Source: Actinomycetes bacterium (GTDB lineage: Bacteria; Actinomycetota; Actinomycetes; Mycobacteriales; Micromonosporaceae). Taken from it: a DNA stretch of 19,329 nt. Shown here one piece after another: positions 1 through 6,887 of this stretch. The notes beneath the pieces were generated by a model. It saw only the letters and a list, made by a program, of their open reading frames with translations. It ran no database searches and had not been told where the DNA came from. The translations under genes were made by a program, and so were the position numbers. The DNA lies in NCBI GenBank assembly GCA_023402505.1, contig JAEYGD010000301.1:1-19329 (forward strand), read 5' to 3'. How positions within the stretch are numbered: the stretch's first letter is position 1; every line of letters starts with the position of its first letter.

Positions 1-143
1 GCGCGGGCCCGCGCCACGGTCGCCTCGACGTCGGCGGCGGTCGCGACGGGCAGCCGCCCGGCCTCCGCGCCGGTCGCCGGGCTCGTCGAGACGAGCCGAC
101 CATCCTCGATCACCGGGGTGCCCGGGACATGTACCGCCGTCAT
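1..143 (-). CDS. Aldehyde dehydrogenase family protein, N-terminal fragment (runs off left edge)
   Basis: Only the first 47 codons lie in the window. The start is the ATG whose complement is at 141-143. The peptide begins MTAVHVPGTPVIEDGRLVST and continues with SPATGAEAGRLPVATAADVEATVARARA. The pattern of a short lead, then 'SPATGE-like' residues, then a 'V...AVARAR' helix is the usual N-terminus of NAD(P)-dependent aldehyde dehydrogenases (succinate-semialdehyde or benzaldehyde type). The catalytic Cys and Glu and the substrate-defining part lie outside the window, so no substrate can be given. No Shine-Dalgarno is evident. A TAGACT hexamer sits six bases before the ATG, so the transcript is probably leaderless. 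The gene is divergent from the FHA-domain gene across a 353-bp gap. Confidence 0.75.
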   Translation of the reverse strand, partial: MTAVHVPGTPVIEDGRLVSTSPATGAEAGRLPVATAADVEATVARAR

Positions 144-149
144 GGCGGA

Positions 150-155
150 AGTCTA
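150..155 (-). promoter_or_regulatory. -10 element (TAGACT) for leaderless aldehyde dehydrogenase mRNA
   Basis: Minus-strand TAGACT matches the actinobacterial TANNNT -10. It is followed by six bases and then ATG, so transcription would begin at or next to the start codon. No clear -35 is seen. Confidence 0.5.
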
Positions 156-239
156 GACCCGAGAATTACTCGCCGGTAGGGGTCGGGGCGGGGGTCCGGC
201 CAGGGCGGTCCGGGTGGCCGCGTCGTCCCGGCCCGGCCC

Positions 240-302
240 GCGTTGAACCGGACAGGGTCCGCGTTGAACCGGACAGGGCCGGCGTTGAACAGGACAGGGC
301 CG
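240..302. repeat. Three tandem 21-bp direct repeats
   Basis: Units at 240-260, 261-281 and 282-302 share the core GCGTTGAACCGGACAGGG, with one or two substitutions per unit. The 21-bp period is two helical turns, so all copies face the same side of the DNA. They lie between the divergent aldehyde dehydrogenase and FHA genes. Each unit holds a GTTGAAC near-palindrome. No coding frame across them looks real. They could be a regulatory array or simple tandem duplication. Confidence 0.8.
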
Positions 303-437
303 TGGAGCGTGTGAGGGAGGGAGACGCACGGCGGGTTGGGCACACATCCCTCGATACCGGGCACTGGACGCCGAAACACCGAACGGAAGGTGACCGGCCG
401 GCGATGGGGAGATGGCCGGCTGGGCGGTGAACACAAC

Positions 438-443
438 TACCGT
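438..443 (+). promoter_or_regulatory. Possible -10 element (TACCGT) for the FHA gene
   Basis: TACCGT fits TANNNT and lies 53 bp before the chosen ATG, leaving a short leader that carries the ribosome binding site. No convincing -35 is seen. Confidence 0.25.
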
Positions 444-479
444 GTGATGGCAGGCTGACGCACGGGGTGACCGTGGGGT

Positions 480-486
480 GGAGGGG
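480..486 (+). promoter_or_regulatory. Ribosome binding site deciding the FHA start
   Basis: GGAGGGG ends 10 bases before ATG 497, supporting this start over the in-frame GTG at 467. Confidence 0.6.
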
Positions 487-496
487 CGGACTGTCC

Positions 497-1003
497 ATGG
501 AGGAGTATCCGGAGTTCCTGCCGTTGTTGACGGTGGCCGGTGGGCCGATGCGGGGATTGAGCTTCCGGCTCGGGCGGACCCGGCTGGTGGTGGGACGGGC
601 GCCGACGGCGGACGTGGTCGTGGCGGACCCGCACCTGAGCCGCCGGCACGTCGAGCTGTGGCTGGATCCGGAGGGCCCGTCGGTCCTCGACCTGGGCTCG
701 ACCAACGGCACCTGGCTCAACGACCGGCGGATCACCGGGACGGAACGGCTCGCCGACGGTGACGTGCTCCGGATCGGCCGCACCGAACTGCGGGTGTACG
801 ACCCGGGCGTGGCCCGTACCGATCCGGTCGGACTGACCTTCGGGCTGGCGCGGCGGGACCACCGGCCGACCCTGCCGCTGCCGATCGCCGCCCCGGAGCG
901 GTCCGTGCCGGCGGCCGTCGACGCGGCCGCCCCGGGCCCGGACCGGGCGTTGCCGGCCGTCGCGGAGCCGGTCGCCGCACCGGCGGACGCCGTGCCCGCC
1001 TGA
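497..1003 (+). CDS. FHA-domain protein
   Basis: A 168-aa cytoplasmic protein made almost entirely of one forkhead-associated domain (about residues 10-103) plus a Pro/Ala-rich tail (about 125-168). The phosphothreonine-binding motifs are intact: GR at 33-34, the SRRH loop at 48-51, and STNG at 68-71. FHA domains bind phosphothreonine on partner proteins, often substrates of Ser/Thr kinases, but no kinase or phosphatase is nearby, so the partner is unknown. I chose ATG 497 because GGAGGGG lies 10 bases upstream (480-486). An in-frame GTG at 467 would add ten residues outside the domain and lacks a better site. No membrane segment or signal peptide is seen. Confidence 0.88.
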   Translation: MEEYPEFLPLLTVAGGPMRGLSFRLGRTRLVVGRAPTADVVVADPHLSRRHVELWLDPEGPSVLDLGSTNGTWLNDRRITGTERLADGDVLRIGRTELRVYDPGVARTDPVGLTFGLARRDHRPTLPLPIAAPERSVPAAVDAAAPGPDRALPAVAEPVAAPADAVPA

Positions 1004-1131
1004 CCCGTCCGGGAACAGGCCCGGTCGCCGCGCCGGCCCCCGGTGGCCGTCGTGCCTGGTCACCGCGCACACGCGGGACATCCGACTCATGTCGGCGGTC
1101 GCCATGGACGGGTACGCGGTGGGCTGGCACC

Positions 1132-2199
1132 ATGCCGCGGATGGAGACTCAGCGGCAGGTCGTGTCGGCCAACGGGATCACCCAGTCGGTACGGGTGGCC
1201 GGGCCGCCCGACGGGCTGCCGGTGCTGCTGGTCCACGGCAACTGCTCGTCGGCCCTGTTCTGGGAGCCGCTGGTCCGGCGGCTGCCGGAGCACCTGCGGG
1301 TGGTCGCGCCGGACCTGCGCGGGTACGGGGAGACGGACACCGCGCCGGTCGACGCGACCCGGGGCCTGGCCGACTTCGCCGACGACGTCGCCGCCCTGCT
1401 CGACGTGCCGTCGCTCTTCCCGGCCGGCACCCGGCCGGTGGTCGTCGGTCACTCGCTGGGCGGCGGCGTGGCGATGCGGCTCCTGGTCGACCGTCCCGAC
1501 CGCGTCGCCGGGCTGCTGCTGGAGGCGCCGGTCTCGCCGTACGGCTTCGGGGGGACCCGGGGCCCGGACGGCGCCCCGACCACCCCGGACTTCGCGGGCA
1601 CCGGTGCCGGCACCGCGAACGCGGACTTCGTCCGGCGGCTGGCCGCCAAGGACCGTGGCGCGGACGGGCCGACGAGCCCACGCGCGGTGCTGCGCAGCGC
1701 GTACGTCGCCGATCCGGCGGCGCTCGGCGACGACGAGGAACTGCTGCTGGACACCGTGCTGTCCACCGCGACCGGGGAGGACAACTACCCGGGAACGGCC
1801 GAGCCGTCGGCGAACTGGCCGGGGACGGCGCCGGGCCGGCGGGGCGTGCTGAACGCCCTCGCGCCGACCCATTTCCGGATCGCCGACGAGTTGGTGGCCG
1901 TGCCGGTCAAGCCGCCGGTCACGTGGGTACGCGGCGACGCCGACGTGATCGTCTCGGACACCTCGCTGTTCGACCTGGCGTACCTGGGGTCGCTGGGTGT
2001 GGTGCCCGGCTGGCCGGGGGAGGGGGACTGCCCGCCGCAGCCGATGGTCGGGCAGACCCGGGCGGTGCTGGAGCGTTACGTGGCGGCGGGCGGAGCGTAC
2101 CGGGAGGTGGTGCTCCCGGGCTGCGGTCACAGCCCGCACATCGAGCGGCCGGTCGAGTTCGCCGCCGAACTCGTCGCCCTGCTCGACCGGCGCGGCTGA
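1132..2199 (+). CDS. Alpha/beta-fold hydrolase
   Basis: A 355-aa soluble alpha/beta hydrolase. The oxyanion-hole motif HGN is at residues 35-37. The nucleophile elbow GHSLGG places Ser108, the acid is probably Asp269 or Asp271 in RGDADVIV, and the catalytic His is His333 in GCGHSPHIE. It is longer than the usual 270-300 aa because of an insert between the nucleophile and the acid (about 140-245, rich in Gly, Pro and Asp), probably an extended lid. The substrate cannot be told from sequence: esterase, lactonase, haloalkane- or epoxide-type activities are all possible. ATG 1132 is used; ATG 1141 is an equally plausible start, since neither has a clear ribosome binding site. It lies 128 bp after the FHA gene with no sign of shared function. 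Confidence 0.85.
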   Translation: MPRMETQRQVVSANGITQSVRVAGPPDGLPVLLVHGNCSSALFWEPLVRRLPEHLRVVAPDLRGYGETDTAPVDATRGLADFADDVAALLDVPSLFPAGTRPVVVGHSLGGGVAMRLLVDRPDRVAGLLLEAPVSPYGFGGTRGPDGAPTTPDFAGTGAGTANADFVRRLAAKDRGADGPTSPRAVLRSAYVADPAALGDDEELLLDTVLSTATGEDNYPGTAEPSANWPGTAPGRRGVLNALAPTHFRIADELVAVPVKPPVTWVRGDADVIVSDTSLFDLAYLGSLGVVPGWPGEGDCPPQPMVGQTRAVLERYVAAGGAYREVVLPGCGHSPHIERPVEFAAELVALLDRRG

Positions 2200-2265
2200 G
2201 GCCGCGAACCGGGGGCGCGGCGGAGGCCGTGAACCCGGCCGGCCCGGTCGCCGTCGCGGCCCGGC

Positions 2266-2282
2266 GCGGGGGGCGCCCCCGC
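2266..2282 (+). terminator. GC-rich hairpin after the alpha/beta hydrolase
   Basis: GCGGGG (2266-2271) pairs with CCCCGC (2277-2282) around a 5-nt loop. Its centre overlaps the 12-bp palindrome GGGGGCGCCCCC at 2269-2280. There is no T-run, as is common in high-GC actinobacteria. It lies about 67 nt past the hydrolase stop. Confidence 0.45.
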
Positions 2283-2328
2283 CCGCCGGCCATCGACGTT
2301 GACCAGCCGTGAAATATCCCACGGCGTC

Positions 2329-2356
2329 TCGACAACCGTGCGTCACGTGGCAGACT
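2329..2356 (+). promoter_or_regulatory. Candidate promoter of the 3-hydroxyacyl-CoA dehydrogenase gene
   Basis: TCGACA at 2329-2334 (one base off TTGACA) is separated by 16 bp from CAGACT at 2351-2356. Transcription would start near 2363, immediately before the operator-like palindrome at 2368-2385. An alternative -10, TAACCT at 2365-2370, overlaps that palindrome. Both are inferences from consensus. Confidence 0.35.
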
Positions 2357-2367
2357 CGCGCGCATAA

Positions 2368-2385
2368 CCTTAGCGGCCGTTCATG
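2368..2385 (+). promoter_or_regulatory. Operator-like palindrome, site A (CCTTAGCGGCCGTTCATG)
   Basis: Matches the site upstream of the mutase (15411-15428) at 15 of 18 positions. It lies 35 bp before the GTG start of the 3-hydroxyacyl-CoA dehydrogenase and next to its candidate promoter. It is one of four copies in the window, all at promoters of C4 acyl-CoA genes. Form and length fit a TetR-family operator, but the regulator is not in the window. Confidence 0.6.
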
Positions 2386-2405
2386 TCGGCTGTGCGGAGC
2401 GAACC

Positions 2406-2413
2406 AGGGGAGG
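2406..2413 (+). promoter_or_regulatory. Ribosome binding site deciding the dehydrogenase start
   Basis: AGGGGAGG ends six bases before GTG 2420. It fixes the start there rather than at upstream in-frame codons, the earliest of which (2309) would add 37 residues unlike the family. Confidence 0.8.
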
Positions 2414-2419
2414 CCGGTC

Positions 2420-4210
2420 GTGGCGCGCGAGTTCACCAGGGTGGGTGTGGTGGGTCTGGGCACCATGGGTGCCGGCATCGTCGAGGTCTTCGCCCGCAAC
2501 GGCATCGACGTCGTCGCGGTCGAGGTCTCCGACACGGCGCTGGAGCGCGGCCGGGCCACGCTGACCGGCTCGACCGACCGGGCGGTGGCCAAGGGCAAGC
2601 TCGCGGCGGCCGACCGGGACGCCCTGCTGGCCCGGATCGACTGGCAGGTCGGGCTGGACGCGCTGCACTCGGTGGACCTGGTGATCGAGGCCGTCCCCGA
2701 GCACCTCGACCTGAAGCAGCGGATCTTCGCCGAGATGGACCGGGTCTGCCGGCCGGAGGCGATCCTCGCCACCAACACCTCGTCGCTGTCGGTCACCGAG
2801 ATCTCGGTGGCCACCACCCGGCCGAACCAGGTCATCGGCATCCACTTCTTCAACCCGGCGCCGGTGATGAAGCTCGTGGAGATCGTCCGCACCGTGGTCA
2901 CCTCGCCGGAGGTGGTCGCCGACGTGGAGGCGCTCTGCGAGCGGCTGGGCAAGGTCGACGTGACCATCAGCGACCGGGCCGGCTTCATCGCCAACGCGCT
3001 GCTCTTCGGCTACCTCAACCACGCGGTCAGCATGCTCGAGTCGCGGTACGCCACCCGCGAGGACATCGACGCCGCGATGAAGCTGGGCTGTGGCCTCCCG
3101 ATGGGCCCGCTCGCGCTGATGGACCTGATCGGCCTGGACACCGCGTACGAGATCCTGGACACGATGTACCGGCGCGGCGGCCGGGACCGCCGGCACGCCC
3201 CGGTACCGCTGATCAAGCAGATGGTCACCGCCGGGCTGCTCGGCCGGAAGTCCGGCCGCGGTTTCTACACCTACGAGCGGCCGGGCTCGCCGGTGGTCGT
3301 ACCGGACGAGCAGACCCCGGTGGCGGCGGAGTCGGCGCTCGCCGACGGCGCGCGCGGGACCGCGAAGGTCGGCGTGGTGGGCTCGGGGACGATGGCCACC
3401 GGCATCATCGAGGTGTTCGCCAAGGCCGGGTACGAGGTGGTCTCGGTGACCCGCGGCGCGGAGAAGTCCGCGAAGGTCTTCGAGGCGGTCAAGACCTCGC
3501 TCAACAAGGGCGTCGTGCGCGGCAAGCTCAGCGAGGCCGACCGGGACGCCGCCCTGGGCCGGATCACCTGGTCCGCGACGCTGGAGCACCTCGCCGACGT
3601 GGACCTGGTGGTCGAGGCGGTCGTCGAGGAGTTGAGCGTCAAGAAGGCGCTGTTCGCGAGCCTCGACGAGATCTGCAAGCCGGGGGTGGTGCTCGCCACC
3701 ACCACCTCGTCGCTGCCGGTGATCGACGTGGCGATGGCCACCCAGCGTCCCGCCGACGTGGTGGGCCTGCACTTCTTCAACCCGGCGCCGATCATGCCGC
3801 TGGTCGAGATCGTGCAGACGATCCGCACCTCGGCGGAGACCACCGCGACCGCGAAGGCGGTCTGCGCGAAGCTCGGCAAGACCGGCGTGGTCTGTGGCGA
3901 CCGGTCGGGTTTCATCGTCAACGCGCTGCTCTTCCCGTACCTGAACGACGCGGTGCGGATGCTGGAGGCCAGCTACTCGACCGCCGACGACATCGACCAC
4001 GCGATGAAGCTGGGCTGCGGCTACCCGATGGGCCCGTTCGAGCTGCTCGACGTCGTCGGCCTGGACGTGTCCCTGGCCATCCAGCGCGAGCTGTACCTGG
4101 AGCTGCGCGAGCCCGGCTTCGCCCCGGCGCCGCTGCTGGAGCACCTGGTCACCGCCGGCTATCTGGGCCGCAAGACCGGGCGTGGCTTCCGCGACCACAC
4201 CCGCCGCTGA
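2420..4210 (+). CDS. Tandem-duplicated 3-hydroxyacyl-CoA (3-hydroxybutyryl-CoA) dehydrogenase
   Basis: A 596-aa protein with two full (S)-3-hydroxyacyl-CoA dehydrogenase modules, residues about 5-285 and 314-592, against about 285 aa for a single-module enzyme. It interconverts acetoacetyl-CoA and 3-hydroxybutyryl-CoA, linking the thiolase to Ccr. Module 1 has GLGTMG (12-17), an acidic Glu35 after strand 2, NTSS (119-122), the catalytic pair His142/Glu154 and Asn192. Module 2 has GSGTMA (321-326), Thr344-Arg345 at the acidic position, TTSS (428-431), His451/Glu463 and Asn501. Module 1 looks NAD-type. Module 2 looks NADP-type or altered. Both keep the catalytic His-Glu dyad, so neither half is obviously dead. 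I recall the fused form from other actinobacteria. An operator-like site lies upstream. Confidence 0.9.
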   Translation: MAREFTRVGVVGLGTMGAGIVEVFARNGIDVVAVEVSDTALERGRATLTGSTDRAVAKGKLAAADRDALLARIDWQVGLDALHSVDLVIEAVPEHLDLKQRIFAEMDRVCRPEAILATNTSSLSVTEISVATTRPNQVIGIHFFNPAPVMKLVEIVRTVVTSPEVVADVEALCERLGKVDVTISDRAGFIANALLFGYLNHAVSMLESRYATREDIDAAMKLGCGLPMGPLALMDLIGLDTAYEILDTMYRRGGRDRRHAPVPLIKQMVTAGLLGRKSGRGFYTYERPGSPVVVPDEQTPVAAESALADGARGTAKVGVVGSGTMATGIIEVFAKAGYEVVSVTRGAEKSAKVFEAVKTSLNKGVVRGKLSEADRDAALGRITWSATLEHLADVDLVVEAVVEELSVKKALFASLDEICKPGVVLATTTSSLPVIDVAMATQRPADVVGLHFFNPAPIMPLVEIVQTIRTSAETTATAKAVCAKLGKTGVVCGDRSGFIVNALLFPYLNDAVRMLEASYSTADDIDHAMKLGCGYPMGPFELLDVVGLDVSLAIQRELYLELREPGFAPAPLLEHLVTAGYLGRKTGRGFRDHTRR

Positions 4211-4213
4211 CCG

Positions 4214-4257
4214 GGCCGGCCGCCGCCGGGCGGGGCACCCCGCCGGCGGGCCGGCCG
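4214..4257 (+). terminator. Strong GC hairpin after the dehydrogenase
   Basis: The core is GGCGGG (4229-4234) pairing with CCCGCC (4239-4244) around GCAC. It is flanked by further GGCCGGCC-type arms (about 4214-4225 and 4246-4257) that can extend the fold with mismatches. It begins a few bases after the stop at 4210. Confidence 0.5.
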
Positions 4258-4275
4258 GCTGGTCCCGCCCGCCCG

Positions 4276-4281
4276 TACGCT
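4276..4281 (+). promoter_or_regulatory. -10 element (TACGCT) for a leaderless zinc-ribbon gene
   Basis: TACGCT fits TANNNT and is followed by seven bases and then GTG 4289. No Shine-Dalgarno is present, so initiation on a leaderless mRNA is likely. Confidence 0.5.
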
Positions 4282-4288
4282 GTCAGGC

Positions 4289-4615
4289 GTGAGCCCCCGT
4301 CGCAATCGACCCCGCCGTGAGGAGACCGCGCACCTGGACTCCGAGCGGGTCCGTCAGGGCGTCGCGTCGGTGCAGCAGTGGCGGGACGGCGACTGGCAGG
4401 TCCGGGGGATCAGCGGCGGGGGTTCGGTGAAGACGTACCGCTGTCCCGGCTGCGACCAGGAGATCCGGCCGGGCGTGGCGCACGTGGTGGCCTGGCCGGC
4501 CGACGGCAGGGGCGACCTGACCGACCGCCGGCACTGGCACAGCGGCTGCTGGCGGGCCCGGGACCGGCGGGCGCCGGTCGTGCAGCGGGGCCGTGGCGCG
4601 CCCCGGCACGGCTGA
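4289..4615 (+). CDS. Small zinc-ribbon-like conserved actinobacterial protein
   Basis: A 108-aa basic protein. The N-terminus (MSPRRNRPRREE) is Arg-rich. The core holds a CPGC pair (Cys52 and Cys55) followed by GVAHVVAWP and later HWHSGCW, giving a Cys-X2-Cys ... His ... Cys arrangement that suggests one bound zinc. The tail is Arg-rich. Related Streptomyces proteins are often labelled 'ATP/GTP-binding protein', but I see no Walker motif here, so I would not use that label. The function is unknown; the basic ends would suit nucleic-acid or ribosome contact, which is inference. It sits alone between two hairpin-flanked genes. Confidence 0.8.
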   Translation: MSPRRNRPRREETAHLDSERVRQGVASVQQWRDGDWQVRGISGGGSVKTYRCPGCDQEIRPGVAHVVAWPADGRGDLTDRRHWHSGCWRARDRRAPVVQRGRGAPRHG

Positions 4616-4677
4616 GCCCCGGGGGCGATCTGGGTCACCGTGTCCGCGCCCGGCGGGCGGTCGCGGCGCCGGCGCGG

Positions 4678-4683
4678 GAGACT
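4678..4683 (+). promoter_or_regulatory. AGACT-type -10 candidate (GAGACT)
   Basis: GAGACT stands exactly six bases before GTG 4690, the same spacing as TAGACT before the left-edge gene and CAGACT before the epimerase. The first base departs from TANNNT. GGGAG overlapping it (4676-4680) could instead be a ribosome binding site. Confidence 0.3.
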
Positions 4684-4689
4684 GGGCGG

Positions 4690-5499
4690 GTGAGCACTCA
4701 CATCCGCGCCTCGTCGATCCTGCCCGGCCGCCGGGACGAGATCGAGCTGCACACCGCCGACGGGCTGCGCCTGGTCGGTGAGCTCGCCCGCCCCGCCGAC
4801 CGGGAACCGGTGGCGACGCTCGTCTGCCTGCACCCGCTGCCCACCCACGGCGGGATGATGGACAGCCACGTCTTCCGGAAGGCCGCCTGGCGGCTGCCGG
4901 CCCTGGCCGACCTGGCGGTGCTGCGGTTCAACACCCGGGGCACGACCAGCGTGCGCGGCACCAGCGAGGGCTCGTTCGACAACGCCGTCGGGGAACGGTA
5001 CGACGTGGCCGCCGCCATCGAGTACGCGGAGTTCCACGAGCTGCCGGACATCTGGCTGCTCGGGTGGTCGTTCGGCACCGACCTGGTGCTGAAGTACGGC
5101 TGCGACCCGGCGGTGCACGGGGCGATCCTGCTCTCCCCGCCGCTGCGCTTCTCGACGACGGACGACCTGGCGAACTGGGCCTCCTCCGGGCGCCCGCTGA
5201 CCGCGCTGGTGCCCGAGTTCGACGACTACCTGCGGCCCGCCGAGGCGCGGGAGCGGTTCGCGGCGATCCCGCAGGCGGAGGTGGTCGGCGTGCCCGGCGC
5301 CAAGCACCTGTGGGTCGGTGACGCCGAGACCGTGCTCGACGAGATCGTCAAGCGGGTCAACCCGGACGCCCCGGTGCCGCTGCCGACGACCTGGGACGGC
5401 CCGGTGGAGACCGGTGACGTGAGCGCGTACGCCGACCGGACCGTCGCGGCCTTCGCCGACACCCCGGTGCCCGGCCCGAAGCCCGGTCGGGCGGGTTAG
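4690..5499 (+). CDS. Alpha/beta hydrolase of the dienelactone-hydrolase/CocE-like type
   Basis: A 269-aa cytoplasmic hydrolase. Motifs are HPLPTHGG at 48-55, the nucleophile elbow GWSFGT with Ser127, an acid in EFDDY (Asp178 or Asp179), and GAKHLW with His206. The segment LRFNTRGTTSVRGTSEGS (about 78-95) is typical of the short alpha/beta hydrolases that use an Arg-Gly loop instead of a large lid. After the catalytic His comes a 60-residue tail rich in Pro, Asp and Val. The substrate is unknown. GTG 4690 is the start because the conserved region begins soon after; longer in-frame extensions run back through the zinc-ribbon gene. The stop TAG overlaps the stop of the permease on the other strand by 4 bp. 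Confidence 0.85.
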   Translation: MSTHIRASSILPGRRDEIELHTADGLRLVGELARPADREPVATLVCLHPLPTHGGMMDSHVFRKAAWRLPALADLAVLRFNTRGTTSVRGTSEGSFDNAVGERYDVAAAIEYAEFHELPDIWLLGWSFGTDLVLKYGCDPAVHGAILLSPPLRFSTTDDLANWASSGRPLTALVPEFDDYLRPAEARERFAAIPQAEVVGVPGAKHLWVGDAETVLDEIVKRVNPDAPVPLPTTWDGPVETGDVSAYADRTVAAFADTPVPGPKPGRAG

Positions 5500-6755
5500 C
5501 GCCGGTCCTGCCGAGGCAGGACGACCTCGCGCAGGATGAGCTGGATCGCGGCGACCGTGGGGATCGCGATGAGGGCCCCGATGACGCCGATCAGCGCGAC
5601 GCCGAGCAGCGCGGCGACCAGCGCGGCCACCTCGTTCACCTTGACCGACCGGCGCATGATCTTCGGATAGATCAGGTAGTTCTCCAACTGCTGGTAGATC
5701 ACGAAGAACACCACGCAGGCGATCCCGACCGGCAGGTCGGTGGCGAACCCCACCAGGCTCACGATCACCGCGCCGAGGGTGGCGCCGATCTGCGGGATCA
5801 GGTCGGTCACCGCCACCACGACCGCGAGCGCGAAGGGGTACGGCAGGCCCGCGATCAACGCGAACACGAAGGTGGTCGTGCCGGCGAGCACGGCGATCGT
5901 GAGCGCGCCGACCATGTACGCGCCCACCTTGGTGATGATCTCGTCGCCGATGAGCTGCACCCGCTGGCGCCGGGACCGGGGGACGAGCGCGTACCCGAGG
6001 GACCGCAGCCGGTTGAAGTACGCGAGGAAGTAGATGGTGAGCACCAGCACGGTCAGCGTACGGAAGGCGGTGCCGAAGACGAGCTGGGCGCCGCCGAGCA
6101 CGCCGCCGAGGGCGCGGCCGATCGTGTCAGCGTTCGCCGCGTTCTGCACCCGCTGCATCACGTCGTACCGCACGACCAGGTCGTTGATCGTCTCGTTGCG
6201 CCGCAACGACTCGACGTAGTTCGGCAACTGCTCGATGAACTGGCCGGACTGGGTGACGATCGGCGGCACCAGGGCGACCACGCCTCCGCAGAGCAGCAGC
6301 AGGACGGTCAGCACGACGACCGTCACCGCGAGGCCGTGCGGGAGCCCGAACGTGCGTAGCCGCGCCACCGCCGGGTAGAGCCCGACGGCGAGGAACAGCG
6401 CGATCACCACGAGGACGAGGATCCCGGCGGCGTTGCGCAGGCCCAGGAAGACCGCGTACGCCGCCAGCGCGCCGAGAGCGCCGGTGAACCCGACCAGGAA
6501 GCTGCTGCGCCGCAACGGCCGCCCCGGCACCCCGAACCGTCCCGACCCGTTGTCTGGCGGCTCGTCCGGCCCGTCCGGGCCGTCCGGCCCGGCGGCGGCA
6601 GCCCGGTCCGGGTCGTCGGCGTGCCGCGGGTCGTCGTCAGCGTGCCGGGCATCGTCACCGGCGGGCCGCTGCGAGCCCCGGACGGCACCCTCAGACCCCG
6701 GCCGGCCACCGGATGCCGTGGCCGGCTCGTGCGGCTCCGGCTCGCCTGCTGCCAC
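5496..6755 (-). CDS. AI-2E family (PerM-type) membrane transporter
   Basis: A 419-aa polytopic membrane protein. Residues 1-82 are hydrophilic and disordered, with small repeats (RHADD twice; GPD three times). Hydrophobic segments follow at about 84-105, 108-127, 138-165, 222-247, 275-303, 307-338, 340-355 and 375-405, separated by the large amphipathic soluble loop (about 166-220) seen in this family. The signatures LIPQIGATLG (319-328) and QQLENYLIYPKIM (355-367) are clear. Family members include the autoinducer-2 exporter TqsA and Na+/H+ antiporters, so the substrate is open. GTG 6755 is supported by GGGAGG four bases upstream. The gene ends in a 4-bp convergent overlap with the hydrolase, leaving no room for a terminator. 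Confidence 0.87.
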   Translation of the reverse strand: MAAGEPEPHEPATASGGRPGSEGAVRGSQRPAGDDARHADDDPRHADDPDRAAAAGPDGPDGPDEPPDNGSGRFGVPGRPLRRSSFLVGFTGALGALAAYAVFLGLRNAAGILVLVVIALFLAVGLYPAVARLRTFGLPHGLAVTVVVLTVLLLLCGGVVALVPPIVTQSGQFIEQLPNYVESLRRNETINDLVVRYDVMQRVQNAANADTIGRALGGVLGGAQLVFGTAFRTLTVLVLTIYFLAYFNRLRSLGYALVPRSRRQRVQLIGDEIITKVGAYMVGALTIAVLAGTTTFVFALIAGLPYPFALAVVVAVTDLIPQIGATLGAVIVSLVGFATDLPVGIACVVFFVIYQQLENYLIYPKIMRRSVKVNEVAALVAALLGVALIGVIGALIAIPTVAAIQLILREVVLPRQDRR

Positions 6756-6862
6756 CGGACCTCCCGCGGTTCACGCCCCGACGGCCGCCGGAGCCCCGAC
6801 ACACCGGCCCCGCGAACGCGGGCCCCACCGGAGCGTAGCGGCCCGGGGACGGCCCCAGAAGT

Positions 6863-6878
6863 GGACCTTGCAAGGTCC
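6863..6878. promoter_or_regulatory. Perfect 16-bp palindrome (GGACCTTGCAAGGTCC)
   Basis: It has full two-fold symmetry and no loop, which suits a dimeric repressor site better than a terminator. It lies 107 bp upstream of the AI-2E transporter start and beyond the end of scy. No other copy was noticed in the window. Confidence 0.45.
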
Positions 6879-6887
6879 GGGCTCCTC

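Larger units (their letters stand above)
144..496. other. 353-bp divergent intergenic region
   Basis: This gap holds the leaderless -10 of the left gene (150-155), the triple 21-bp repeat (240-302), GC-rich DNA with GGCCGGC inverted motifs (about 395-420), a possible TACCGT -10 at 438-443 for the FHA gene, and the FHA ribosome binding site. Open frames here on the minus strand run through the repeats and give Arg/Pro/Ser-rich low-complexity protein, so I do not call a gene. Confidence 0.6.

Noticed and set aside
2309..2419. Longer start for the dehydrogenase
   Set aside because: The extra 37 residues match nothing in the family and cross the operator-like site; AGGGGAGG before GTG 2420 is decisive.
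1087..2994. A 635-codon minus-strand frame crossing three genes
   Set aside because: It runs antisense through the hydrolase and into the dehydrogenase and shows no domain; both plus-strand genes are well supported.
4289..4615. 'ATP/GTP-binding protein' label for the small zinc-ribbon protein
   Set aside because: No Walker A or B motif is present; only the Cys/His pattern is visible.
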